Of a stretch of DNA of 64,000 nt, positions 1 to 8,963 are shown piece by piece (position 1 is the first letter of the stretch; every line of letters starts with the position of its first letter). The notes below the pieces were generated by a model. That model was not told the origin of the DNA and did not search any database. It saw nothing but the letters and a program-made list of their open reading frames with translations. The DNA lies in assembly GCA_963837155.1 (NCBI GenBank), contig CAWIMB010000002.1, positions 2,108,001 through 2,172,000 on the forward strand. The letters run 5' to 3'. A program made the position numbers and the translations under genes. The DNA is from DASQHW01 sp963837155 (lineage in GTDB: Bacteria > Actinomycetota > Acidimicrobiia > IMCC26256 > PALSA-610).

Positions 1-638
1 TTGGAACGACGCTGGACAGCGGCGCGTACGGGCCGCAGCGTCAGCCCGATAGCACCCGCTGTGAGGGCAACGGCAAGCGCGGCAACGGTGTTGATTGCCA
101 GTGCGACAACCATGAGCGCGACGAGGTTGAATGCCGCGACCGTTCCTTGCGAGAGGTTCAGAACCGCGTTCGCACATTGGGTCGAGTACGTGGTCAACAG
201 CTCTTGGAGACGACCCTCGCGTTCTCCGGATTGCAACGGCCACGACGCGCCGAGGTATGCATGTACGAGCGCCTGACGCGTCCCGCTGAGCACGGCCGCC
301 ATCGTGGCTGCGGAGAGGCGCGCTTGTGCCACTTGAAGCGTCATGCGCGCCGCGACTAAGCAGGCCGCGACAACGAGCAGTGTAGGAACCGACGCGTAGA
401 TGTGCGCGGGTCCCACACTCATATGCACTCGAGGGTCTCTGTCCGTCAGAGCGACGGCGAGACGCGCAATAACCACGAGAACCGCGGCCTCGGCGAGTCC
501 ACCCACAGCTGAGGAGATGGCCAGGAGAACGAGGCGTCGACGTTGGCCCTCGAGAAACGGCGCGATCACGCGTCGCAACGAAAGCGTGGCTTCACGGCCG
601 GGCAGCCCCGCGCGTGCCCGTGATCCATTCCCTTGCAC
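1..638 (-). CDS. ABC exporter, N-terminal membrane part (partial, runs off left edge)
   Basis: The minus strand is open from the left edge to a GTG at 636-638 and translates as a hydrophobic helical protein. It has an Arg-rich start, paired membrane helices, the exporter signature ending ASWPLQSGEREGRL, and a further long hydrophobic helix near the edge. A short helix followed by a conserved 'YLGASWPLQ' turn is typical of the transmembrane domain of ABC exporters that carry their own ATPase. The ATPase half would lie beyond the window. It diverges from the glycosyltransferase at 757 and probably exports a glycan or lipid-linked product of this cluster (inference). The start is uncertain; a second GTG lies further inside. 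Confidence 0.65.
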   Translation of the reverse strand, partial: MQGNGSRARAGLPGREATLSLRRVIAPFLEGQRRRLVLLAISSAVGGLAEAAVLVVIARLAVALTDRDPRVHMSVGPAHIYASVPTLLVVAACLVAARMTLQVAQARLSAATMAAVLSGTRQALVHAYLGASWPLQSGEREGRLQELLTTYSTQCANAVLNLSQGTVAAFNLVALMVVALAINTVAALAVALTAGAIGLTLRPVRAAVQRRS

Positions 639-756
639 CGGTAAGGATGCTACGGGACGAGATGCCGGCTGGTCGCACTTCCGGGGCCAGTCGATCGCAT
701 CGGCGCAACCTTGGTACCGTCGCCCCTCATTCGCGCGTTCCCAAGGCAGGCCGCGC

Positions 757-1836
757 ATGCACTCGGAGGTACTCCAGGTCGTCACCGACACCGATCGACG
801 TGGCGCACAAGTCTTCGCGGTGGACCTCGAAGAGGGACTTAGGAAGTTGGGGTGGATCGTCCGTACTGTCGCGCTCGCACCAGGAGGGGCTGGCGGGCTC
901 GATCTCGATGTCCTGGGTCCGAGCCGGCGCGGTCCGCGAACGATGCTCGCTCTCTGCCGTGAGATGCGCACGGCGCGAGTCGTCGTCGGGCATGGATCGA
1001 CGACGCTGTTCGCTTGTGCAGCGGCGGGCCTAGCGGTGCGAACGCCGTTCGTCTACCGACAGATCAGCGACTCGATATTTTGGGCTTCGACAAGATGGCG
1101 AAAGCGACGCGTGACCTTGGCCCTCTCGCGCGCGACCCATGTTGTCGCGTTGTCGTCGGGTGCCGCTCAAACGCTCTCCGCACAATTCGGAGTTGCGACC
1201 GCGCGCATCCACGTCGTCCCAAACGGTGTCCCACCGAGCCGATTTCAGCCTCCGTCGAATGATGCGAGGCAGCGCGGCCGCGATGCCTTCGGTCTCGATC
1301 GCGACTGTCCGACGGTCGCGTTCATTGGTGCACTGGTGGAGGAGAAGGGTGCCGACATCGCAATTCGCGCGATCGCGAACATACAAGGCTCACAGTTGGT
1401 GGTCGTGGGGGACGGCCCCGAGCGCGCACACCTCGAGGAACTAGCGCGCGACATCGCGCCCGGCCGTGTTGTCTTCACGGGATCGGTGTCCGATCCGCTC
1501 GAGGCGCTCAGCGCCGCGGACGTCGTTGCGTTGCCGAGTCGTGGAGGCGACAGTATGCCTGCGGCACTCATCGAGGCCGGGCTGTCACAACTACCGGCGG
1601 TGTCGACAGCGATCGGCGCGATTCCCGACGTAATTGTCGATGGGGTCACCGGCCTCCTGATTCGCGACAGCTCGGACGCCGCACTCGCGGAGGCGCTCGA
1701 GAAGATCCTCGCGGATCGAACGTTCGCCTCGGCACTCGCGCGTGCCGCCCGCCGTCATTGTCTGGCGAGGTTCTCCATCGACGCCGTTGCCGCCGAGTGG
1801 GACGCGCTTCTCAAACACGTCACCAAACCGGTGTGA
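757..1836 (+). CDS. GT4-family glycosyltransferase
   Basis: This 359-residue retaining glycosyltransferase has the GT-B fold. The N-terminal half holds the acceptor domain. The C-terminal half has the usual donor-site landmarks: HVVPNGV, a GALVEEKGAD helix start, VVVGDGPE, and the EX7E region in SMPAALIEAG. The open frame extends upstream to 400, but the ATG at 757 follows an AAGGCAGG ribosome-binding site and gives a normal family length. The sugar donor cannot be told from the sequence. It lies between the divergent ABC exporter and a convergent second GT4, so it likely builds an exported polysaccharide. Confidence 0.85.
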   Translation: MHSEVLQVVTDTDRRGAQVFAVDLEEGLRKLGWIVRTVALAPGGAGGLDLDVLGPSRRGPRTMLALCREMRTARVVVGHGSTTLFACAAAGLAVRTPFVYRQISDSIFWASTRWRKRRVTLALSRATHVVALSSGAAQTLSAQFGVATARIHVVPNGVPPSRFQPPSNDARQRGRDAFGLDRDCPTVAFIGALVEEKGADIAIRAIANIQGSQLVVVGDGPERAHLEELARDIAPGRVVFTGSVSDPLEALSAADVVALPSRGGDSMPAALIEAGLSQLPAVSTAIGAIPDVIVDGVTGLLIRDSSDAALAEALEKILADRTFASALARAARRHCLARFSIDAVAAEWDALLKHVTKPV

Positions 1837-1853
1837 GCTATATGCCCCACGTA

Positions 1854-3089
1854 TCAGGCTCGCGTTGTCACGGCGGCCCGCTGTACGACCGCGTCGGTGA
1901 ATGGCTTCGACTGCAGCAGCTTCTGCAGCTGAATGTCCCATGTACCGGTCGCGAGCATGAGCTCACGACCGGCTTCACCCAACCGTCGACGGAGCTCCGC
2001 GTCGCGCAGCCGGAGTAAGGACGCCGCGAGATTGTTGATGTCACCTGGTTCGTAAAGGACCGCATCACGGCCATCGCGCAATACGGACACGATCTCGCCG
2101 ATACGGGGGGCCACCACGGCACACGAACTCGCTAGATATTCGCGCAGCTTGAGGGGCGAGTAGTGAAAGTCCTGCCCGGCCCACGCGCTCAATAGCGCCA
2201 CATCCATCGCGCGGACGTACTCCGGCAGATCGTAATGCGACACATTGCCAGTGAAGATGACCGATTCCGATATAGCGCTCGCCGACGCAAGCCGCTCGAG
2301 ATGCTCTCGCTCGAAACCGTCTCCCACAAGTAACAGCCTGAGGTTCGCGGCGTCTTGGCGCGCAAGCGCGAATGCCTCGATTGCGAAGTCGAGTGCGTGA
2401 AACCGACGAAAGCTTCCGGTCCAACCAATGACGAAGCACCCGTTCAGTCCGAGGTCGCGCCTCACACGCTCGCCGGATACGTTCGGATTGAATCGCTCGG
2501 TGTCGACGGCCATCGGGCTTACCACAATCCGCCGTTCGTCGACACCGAGCCGGGTCACTTCCGACGCCACCTCGTCCGAGACGCACGCAACCACATCGCT
2601 TCGCACGAGTTGCGGCCGTTCGCCGATCCGTTCCAGCAGCGTGCCCCACCCCGGTCTTCTCACACCCCATCGGCGAGCTTCCCAGACCTGCGGCGAGTGC
2701 ACGAACGACACGAGCGGGCAGCCCCAGCGGCGAGCGAGGACGCCCCCAGCATCGTGGAAGATGTCATGGTGCTGCCAGACGAACGCAACGTCGGATGGGT
2801 CCACAGCGGCCAGGTGCTGTGCTCCGCAGTCGCGCAAACGAAGCGCTGCGCGGGTCGTACGAAGGTCCTTGACGGCCGTTCGGACGGACTGAGGCACGAC
2901 GTTGTGCCACCTTGGCATGGCGTCGACGCGCCGCGTGTGTGGCGGAAGTGCATCGGTGCATCCGGTGTCGAGCCCCGCAGGAGTCAAGACCCACGCGCCA
3001 CCAAGGCGGCGTCTCGTCGCCGCTGCCCATCCGTCCACCGTGACCCAGAGCGCCTGGGCACTCGCCCAGTCGCCACGCGTGCGCGGCAT
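1854..3089 (-). CDS. GT4-family glycosyltransferase
   Basis: A 411-residue GT-B enzyme. Visible landmarks are a VSPMAVDTERF nucleotide-sugar turn, GWTGSFRRFHALD, LLLVGDGFE, VIFTGNVSHYDLPEY and a C-terminal SPLKLREYLA region in place of the classical EX7E. The ATG at 3087-3089 is preferred because GAAGGA precedes it at good spacing. The longer start at 3137 would overlap the upstream GT2 gene by 8 bases. It is the last gene of a minus-strand run of GT2, methyltransferase and sulfotransferase. Donor and acceptor are unknown. Confidence 0.85.
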   Translation of the reverse strand: MPRTRGDWASAQALWVTVDGWAAATRRRLGGAWVLTPAGLDTGCTDALPPHTRRVDAMPRWHNVVPQSVRTAVKDLRTTRAALRLRDCGAQHLAAVDPSDVAFVWQHHDIFHDAGGVLARRWGCPLVSFVHSPQVWEARRWGVRRPGWGTLLERIGERPQLVRSDVVACVSDEVASEVTRLGVDERRIVVSPMAVDTERFNPNVSGERVRRDLGLNGCFVIGWTGSFRRFHALDFAIEAFALARQDAANLRLLLVGDGFEREHLERLASASAISESVIFTGNVSHYDLPEYVRAMDVALLSAWAGQDFHYSPLKLREYLASSCAVVAPRIGEIVSVLRDGRDAVLYEPGDINNLAASLLRLRDAELRRRLGEAGRELMLATGTWDIQLQKLLQSKPFTDAVVQRAAVTTRA

Positions 3090-3129
3090 GACGAATATTC
3101 CTTCTCGGCCGGGGTGATCTCGCTTGGAG

Positions 3130-4134
3130 TCAACCATCGCTGTTCGGAGCAGAGGGGAGTGGTCGGTACTCCGCCCCTGAGGGCTCGACGCACCGGCCCA
3201 TGCGGCCGCTCCAGGCGTCGCGGATGGCGGCGCTATTCAGCGCAAGACGGCGTGCGGCGTTACGCGGCGCTATCGGCAAGCAGGTCAGCGGCTTCAGCAC
3301 ACCGCGGAGTACCGTGACTTGCGCGGCCGCCACGGGATGGCGATGTTGGCGCAAAATCCCGATCAGGTTTCTCAAACTGTAGTAATGGCGCCAGCTCGGC
3401 CGATCTCGATCGATGAACCTGCGCCTCTGTTGCTGCTTGGGTGGCGGAAGCGGACCTGCGAGGCGGGACATCTTCAAAAGCGAGAATCCGCGGGCCCGCA
3501 AACGCAGGCCGTATTCGAGATCGTCGAGCCCGAAGAAGAGCTCTTCCGCGAAGGTGCCGCTTTCGCGGATCGCACCAACTCGATAGGTCGGCAGACCGTT
3601 TCCCGCGAGGTAGTCGACCGGTTTGGCATTCACGGCACCGGGTGCGACCGGGACCATACGAGCCCGGGCTTTGGCCCATGAGAAGGTGCCGCCCCGCTCG
3701 CCGATTCCCGCTGTTCGGGGATCACGCGAAACGGAGTCGAGCGCAAATGCGAGGAGGTTCAACAGCTCCTGAGGGTCGAGCTCGTGGTTGTCGTCGTCGA
3801 AAAGCATGAGCCAGTCGTCGTCGCTCGCGTACTCGAGTATGCGCCGCATTCCCAATGAGATTCCGCCTGCGGGCCCGGTATTCGCGCGGGACGGGACATA
3901 CTCCGTTGGAGTATGCGTCGACTCGCGGTACTCATCGACGGAGGCGTCGTTCGCGGGGTGCGGATGATTGTCTACGACGATGAGTGAGTCGAGGCGCCGC
4001 TCTTGGTTCGCAAGTTGTTGCAGCAGGCGGCGCAAAAGCGCGTTGCGACGAAACGTGACGATGATGCCGTGCAGCCGCGGACTGCGTGCGGGCCCGTCTC
4101 GATGCGCGAGTCGCGCTGCGTGCTCCGAATCCAC
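3130..4134 (-). CDS. GT2-family glycosyltransferase (rhamnosyl/galactofuranosyl-transferase-like)
   Basis: Inverting GT-A enzyme of about 334 residues. It opens with GIIVTFRRN and continues through IVVDNHP, a NTGPAGG motif and the metal-binding FDDDNHELD, then GLDDLEYGLRLRARG in the acceptor site. This pattern resembles GlfT/WbbL-type transferases that add rhamnose or galactofuranose. The open frame continues to 4251, but that would overlap the methyltransferase by 95 bases. The GTG at 4132-4134 fits the operon spacing of 22 bases, though no clear ribosome-binding site is seen. Confidence 0.8.
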   Translation of the reverse strand: MDSEHAARLAHRDGPARSPRLHGIIVTFRRNALLRRLLQQLANQERRLDSLIVVDNHPHPANDASVDEYRESTHTPTEYVPSRANTGPAGGISLGMRRILEYASDDDWLMLFDDDNHELDPQELLNLLAFALDSVSRDPRTAGIGERGGTFSWAKARARMVPVAPGAVNAKPVDYLAGNGLPTYRVGAIRESGTFAEELFFGLDDLEYGLRLRARGFSLLKMSRLAGPLPPPKQQQRRRFIDRDRPSWRHYYSLRNLIGILRQHRHPVAAAQVTVLRGVLKPLTCLPIAPRNAARRLALNSAAIRDAWSGRMGRCVEPSGAEYRPLPSAPNSDG

Positions 4135-4156
4135 CGCGCCGAGCGTAGCGAGCGTC

Positions 4157-4810
4157 CTACGAAGGGACGAACTCCAGCATGCGTTGTCCGCGTGGATGAC
4201 CCCACTCGCCGATATAGTTAGTGCTCCAGCCTGTGTGCCGCGCCACGTCACTCATTTGCCGTTGTGTGTAACGAAAGCCTCGGTGCGCGTGAGAGGTGTT
4301 CCGGTTTGCGACCGGTTTGCCGACCTCGAGAAACGTTGCAAACAGGCGGCAGCTGGAGAAACGTCGCAGGTTCCCGAGACAGAGTTCGATCGAGCTCATC
4401 GTCAGGTGAGTAAACAGAGACTGTGCAATCCCGTAGTCGGGATGTTTCGAGAAACGATCGAACTCGAACTTTTCTGAGATGACAAATTCGGGCCGCTTCG
4501 CCGCGGCCATCTCGGGCGACAGCTCCAGCGCGAGGCCGCGTTGAATGAGTTCACCTTCTTTCTCGATGCCCAGATAGTTGCCCGAATCGAGATAGGGAAT
4601 GAACCACAGACCACCACGCAGCGAGCCGCAAGCGATGTCGACGAGTGTTTGATGCGGCGCGAGGCCTTGCGCTACGAGAAAGTCGAACTGTAGCCGGCCC
4701 ACTTCGTCCCACAGTCCACCGACGTACTCGCGATGCCCACGCGTCTCGATGTCAGCGGCGCCTTCCTTCGGGACACGCGTGAGCCGTTGGACAACCCGTC
4801 GTAATGTCAT
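4157..4810 (-). CDS. SAM-dependent methyltransferase
   Basis: A 217-residue class I methyltransferase. SAM-binding motif I is LVDIACGSLRGG, followed by an acidic loop at YLGIEKEGE. The C-terminal half contains SLFTHL, as in small-molecule and glycan methyltransferases. Its position inside a glycosyltransferase/sulfotransferase run suggests methylation of a sugar or lipid carrier (inference). It starts at ATG 4808-4810, 32 bases after the sulfotransferase stop. Confidence 0.75.
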   Translation of the reverse strand: MTLRRVVQRLTRVPKEGAADIETRGHREYVGGLWDEVGRLQFDFLVAQGLAPHQTLVDIACGSLRGGLWFIPYLDSGNYLGIEKEGELIQRGLALELSPEMAAAKRPEFVISEKFEFDRFSKHPDYGIAQSLFTHLTMSSIELCLGNLRRFSSCRLFATFLEVGKPVANRNTSHAHRGFRYTQRQMSDVARHTGWSTNYIGEWGHPRGQRMLEFVPS

Positions 4811-4842
4811 CCTTCCAAACTAAGGGTGCGGCGATAGGTTCG

Positions 4843-5775
4843 CTAGGCCGGCCCCGACATCCGGTAGCCGTACCGCAGCAACAACGGCCATGTCAGAGCT
4901 GTCACCCTTCGCCGATCACGCGAGGCAAGCCGGGCACGCCATTCGACATCGAGTCGAAGCGGGACGGGACCACGCGCGCTGAAGCGCACCGGGTTTCCGC
5001 CAATCGTGTGCGCAGTACCAAGATGCACAACACCGTCTGCCAGGACATCGGACGTGCGAGCAGTTGTGCCGAGGTTGCGCTGTATCGCCGTGATGGCTGG
5101 GCCCGGATCGCGTACGAAGTCCTCATAACGGACCCGAAGGTGCGTGCGTGCCCGCGTAGCGAGCACGCCGGCAAGAGCGTTATTCAGCATCCAAGACATC
5201 GCACCCTTCGTCGGGGCGAGGCGAAATTGGAGCGCTTCTCGATCGCGTATCTCCGGCAGCCGGCGCGAGCGGGTGAGCGAGTATGCGACCGCCCGACTAT
5301 CGCGTACTAGGTGCACGACGTGCAGCTCGACATTCGGAATGGAACTCACAAACAGTCCGTACAGTGGGCTCTTCGACGAGTCGACGACGACCTCGGCGCC
5401 CGTAACGTCGGCGACCGCCTCGTAAAGGGCCGCAAGGATGCACCGAAGCCGATCGTGCGCTCCGAATCGTTTCCGAACGAGTCGTGGGACGAGGAGCTCC
5501 GCCATATACCGGATGCGAAGGTGGGAGCGGAGTGAGTCCGCCACGGCGCTCGGGTCGAGCTCGTCGACAAGAGCCGCCACACGCGCTTCCACACGCGACC
5601 AATGAGGGCAGACTGAGAACGGCTCACCGCACGCGCACAGCTCCTCGGCACCGAATCCTCGCGCCCACACGGTGCGCAATTCTCCCGTTGATACCCACCC
5701 GTCGAGCCGTCCCAAGACGAGGTCCAGCAACGTGCTTCCGCTTCGCCCTTCGCCCGCGATGAATGCAACCTTCAC
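4843..5775 (-). CDS. Sulfotransferase family protein
   Basis: A 310-residue PAPS-dependent sulfotransferase. The N-terminal 5'-phosphosulfate loop is GEGRSGSTLLDLVLG, and the 3'-phosphate-binding region is near VHLVRDSRAVAYSL. VVDSSKSP in the middle is the signature seen in bacterial glycolipid and carbohydrate sulfotransferases. It starts with GTG at 5775. It heads the minus-strand operon and diverges from the GT4 at 5905. With the neighbouring glycosyltransferases it predicts a sulfated surface glycan or glycolipid (inference). Confidence 0.8.
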   Translation of the reverse strand: MKVAFIAGEGRSGSTLLDLVLGRLDGWVSTGELRTVWARGFGAEELCACGEPFSVCPHWSRVEARVAALVDELDPSAVADSLRSHLRIRYMAELLVPRLVRKRFGAHDRLRCILAALYEAVADVTGAEVVVDSSKSPLYGLFVSSIPNVELHVVHLVRDSRAVAYSLTRSRRLPEIRDREALQFRLAPTKGAMSWMLNNALAGVLATRARTHLRVRYEDFVRDPGPAITAIQRNLGTTARTSDVLADGVVHLGTAHTIGGNPVRFSARGPVPLRLDVEWRARLASRDRRRVTALTWPLLLRYGYRMSGPA

Positions 5776-5904
5776 CTATCTGCCTTGGCGAACCGAGCAA
5801 GCTGGCGAAGGGAGCGGCATACGATCAACTCGGTCGGCGGCGACGGTCTCTCCGCCTTACGTCGCGAAGTCTTGAGTCGATGCATGAGGAGGATAAGCGA
5901 AGCG

Positions 5905-7121
5905 ATGCATCAAAGCGAGGTCGAAGATGCGGAGCAACTCCGCATAATAGAAGGGTCCGCGAGCAGCGGCCGTATCCCACGCGTCATGTTCGTGATCTCG
6001 CAGCTCGACGAACGGGGTGGCGCAGGCCGTTCGGTGGCAGAGACAGCGATCGCACTGCGTCGAGCCGGACTCGACGTCGAGGTCGTTTGCTTCTCGCGTC
6101 AGTCGGCGAGCTCGAACACGAGCTCGAAGCGTTCCGGTATTGCCGTACATGCGTTGGCGACAGACCGTTTGCTCGTTGCAACTCGCAGACTTCGGCGCCT
6201 CATCCGCGAGCGTGCGCCGGATGTGCTCCACACCACCTTGTATGCCGCAGACCAAGCAGGACGTTTCGCGTCGATCGGCACTGGCGCGCGCGTCGTTCGA
6301 GCCTTGTCAATCCATTGCGCGAGCCGGCGTTGCGCGTCGACGACGGGGCACCCCCGTGGCGGCGACACGTAATGTCTTCGCTGGACGCATTGAGCGCCCG
6401 CCATCTGACTGCTCGCTTTCACGCGATCACGCACGCGGTCAAGGACTCCGCTGTCGAGCACCTGAACGTGCGCCCCGAGAATGTCACAGTGGTGTACCGA
6501 AGTCGCGACGCCACTCGCCTCGGTGTTCGCGATGCTCATCGTCGCCGCATTGCGCGCGAGATGCTTGGCCTGCGGACCGAGCCAATGATTCTCGCTGTCG
6601 GTAGGCAGACCCAGCAGAAGGGACACGAGTATCTCGTCGACGCAATCGCGCGCGTTGTCAAGACTCACCCGGACGCCGTTTGCGTCATAGCGGGGATGGC
6701 CGGTCGATCGACTCCGGTCGTCCAAGCACGCATTCGTGAGCATCGACTCGACGGACATGTGCGATTGCTCGGCCACCGTCAAGACGTGGGTGATCTCCTT
6801 GTCGCTGCGGACGTATTCGCGTTCCCATCGATCTATGAGGGGCTCGGAGCAGCGTTGATCGAGGCAATGGCGCTCGAGACGCCGATCGTCGCGTCCGATC
6901 TTCCTGCGATACGCGAGGTGACAGACGATGGCCGCGCTGCCTCGCTTGTCCGTTCGGGTGATACTGAGGCGCTCGCGGCCGCGCTGGCACGGTTGCTCGA
7001 CGACCACGGGCTTGCACGGGAGCTCGCGGCGCGCGGGCGAGCTCGCTATGTCGGTTACTTCACACCACAGCAGTCGACGAACGGTTTGATGGAGTTGTAT
7101 GCGGACGTACTCGGTGGTTAG
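5905..7121 (+). CDS. GT4-family glycosyltransferase (frameshifted)
   Basis: The first half reads in one frame from ATG 5905 (IPRVMFVISQLDERGGAGRS), preceded by GGAGGATAAG. The second half reads one base earlier and holds VVYRSRDATRLG, ILAVGRQTQQKGHEYL, LLGHRQDVGDLL and the EX7E-type YEGLGAALIEAMALE. The break is near 6304, where GCC-TTG should become GCn-CTT-GTC, consistent with one missing base. Both halves are well conserved, so this is either a sequencing error or a very recent mutation. With the break repaired the protein is about 405 residues, normal for the family. Confidence 0.75.
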
Positions 7122-7123
7122 AG

Positions 7124-7745
7124 CTACACGCGTCGTGGAGATACCCGTCCGTTCGCGGGAACATCGCGGGTCACGACGCCGCCCGCGGCGATTAGCGCTC
7201 TTTCACCGATGGTCACGCCTTCGACAACCGTCGCGTTGGTGCCGACGACGACGCTCGCACCGACTGTCACGTCTCCGGAAATCATTGCTCCGGGCATGAT
7301 GGATACGAAATCTCCTATTACGGTGTCATGCCCGACCGCGGAGTGATACCCGAGCGAGACGTGCTCGCCGATTCCTGCTCCCGCCGAAACTCGCGCGAAC
7401 GGCATGCCAACAGAACCTGCACCGATGGATGCGCCGTGGCCGATACTCGTGGTGGGGTGGATGAGCGTGGCCGCGGTTCGCTCTCCGACGGCCGCCTTGG
7501 CGGCGACAGTGCGCCGGGCAAGCGGATAGCCGACTGCGAGCACATACGCGACATGTGCCGGAAGAGCAGTCACCTTGTCCAGGCTTCCGAGAAACTCGAC
7601 CCCGCGCCCCTCGAACCGAGATGGACGCGGCATGTCATCGGCGAGGATTCCGAAGACTTCCACGTCGTCAAGGTCCTCGATAACAGTGAGCACGTCGCTG
7701 GCATGGCCGCCGGCTCCGAGCAGACGCGACGCGTTGGGCTGGCAT
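7124..7745 (-). CDS. PglD/NeuD-type sugar O-/N-acyltransferase (frameshifted near start)
   Basis: The N-terminal LLGAGGHASDVLTVIED is the UDP-sugar-binding loop of PglD/NeuD acyltransferases. The C-terminal two thirds are left-handed beta-helix hexapeptide repeats with the catalytic-type His in GYHSAVGHD. The long frame only starts at a GTG inside the GAGGH domain. An ATG at 7745 (MPAQRV) reads into it if one base is dropped near 7728. It lies tail-to-tail with the GT4 at 5905 and closes the glycan locus. The likely job is acylation of an amino- or hydroxyl-sugar precursor. Confidence 0.75.
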
Positions 7746-7861
7746 CGACAACCACGCTAGGTTGCGTGCCCCCGCCAGAGCGCCTCGGGTGAGTCCACGT
7801 GCGCGATCCGTCCAGAACCGATTGAATCTCCCGCGCTCGACGCGAAGCAGGGAGATGCGGC

Positions 7862-8294
7862 ATGGACCTCACGATGAGCAAAGCGGAAAGGGCGGCCTTT
7901 CTTGCTGAGACTCCTCGGGTCGGCGTGTTGAGCATCGAGGCGCCGGGCCGGGGGCCGGTCTCATCGCCGCTCTGGTTCGCGGTGGAGTCCGACGGCTGCG
8001 CTGGCCTTCGCCGTCGCACCTGACTCGCGGAAGGCCGAGCTGATGGCGAAGGCGGGGCGGGCGACGATGTGCGTGCAGTCCGAAGTCGCTCCGTACAGCT
8101 ACGTCGTTGTCGAAGGTGCGGTTGAGAACCATGGCCCGGCGGACGACGACTTCCGCCGGGACATGGCGTTCCGCTACCTCGGACCTGAGCTCGGCGAGCT
8201 GTACTACGAGAGCGTGAAGGACGAACCGAACGTCACGTTCGTGCTCCGGCCGGAGCGGTGGGCGACGCTCGACTACAACAAGCTCTTCGCCTGA
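7862..8294 (+). CDS. Pyridoxamine 5'-phosphate oxidase-like / F420-type flavoprotein (frameshifted)
   Basis: The start MDLTMSKAERAAFLAETPRVGVLS is typical of the split-barrel PNPOx family common in F420-using actinobacteria. The remainder, APDSRKAELMAKAGRATMCVQ through PYSYVVVEG, is in another frame. The break lies at about 7990-7995 and behaves as one extra base after SDG. Repaired, it gives about 144 residues. It may bind FMN or F420 and reduce or oxidise an unknown substrate. It sits 3 bases before a DUF1345 gene, likely one transcript. Confidence 0.7.
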
Positions 8295-8297
8295 GCG

Positions 8298-8954
8298 ATG
8301 GCAGCCACGAAGCGAGATCAAGGGCTGTCGGCGGGGCAGCGTGTGCTCATCGTGATGGCGATCACGGTGATCGCCTCGGCTCTTGCGGCGCCGTTCACGC
8401 CGTGGCAGTTGTGGCCGCTCATTGGTTGGATCGTCGGCGCGGCGTGCTTCCTGGCGACGGTATGGATCAAAGTGCTTGGTCTGACACCGGAAGAGACGCA
8501 CACGCTCGCCACGCACGAGGACGACAGTCGCTTCGCGGCGGAGCTGTTGCTGAACTCGGCGGCCATCGCGAGCCTGGGCGGCACGGGCTTCACGCTGCTC
8601 AAGGCCAACCAGTCCGACGGCGGCGGCAAGGCGATGCTGACGATCGCCGCACTGCTCACCGTGTTCCTCTCCTGGGGCGTCGTGCACACCGTGTTCGCGC
8701 TGCGCTACGCACGCCTCTACTACGGGCATCCCGTCGGCGGCATCGACTTCAAGACCGAAGACGAACAGCCCGACTATCGAGACTTCGCGTACGTCGCGTT
8801 CACTGTCGGCATGACGTATCAGATCTCCGACACCGATATCGGCACCCGAACGATTCGACGCATTGTGCTCCGGCACACGCTGATCTCGTACCTTTTCGGC
8901 GCGGTCATCCTCGCCGTCACGGTGAACACGGTCGCAGGCATCTTCTTCAAGTGA
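8298..8954 (+). CDS. DUF1345 family membrane protein
   Basis: A 218-residue protein with several hydrophobic segments (about residues 14-35, 38-60, 105-128 and 193-216). The conserved pattern LSWGVVHTVFALRYARLYY and DFAYVAFTVGMTYQISDTD is the DUF1345 signature. The function of the family is not known. The tyrosine/aspartate-rich region between the last helices is strongly conserved. It follows the PNPOx gene by 3 bases and precedes an F420-type oxidoreductase by 9 bases. Confidence 0.85.
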   Translation: MAATKRDQGLSAGQRVLIVMAITVIASALAAPFTPWQLWPLIGWIVGAACFLATVWIKVLGLTPEETHTLATHEDDSRFAAELLLNSAAIASLGGTGFTLLKANQSDGGGKAMLTIAALLTVFLSWGVVHTVFALRYARLYYGHPVGGIDFKTEDEQPDYRDFAYVAFTVGMTYQISDTDIGTRTIRRIVLRHTLISYLFGAVILAVTVNTVAGIFFK

Positions 8955-8963
8955 GGTGATCGC

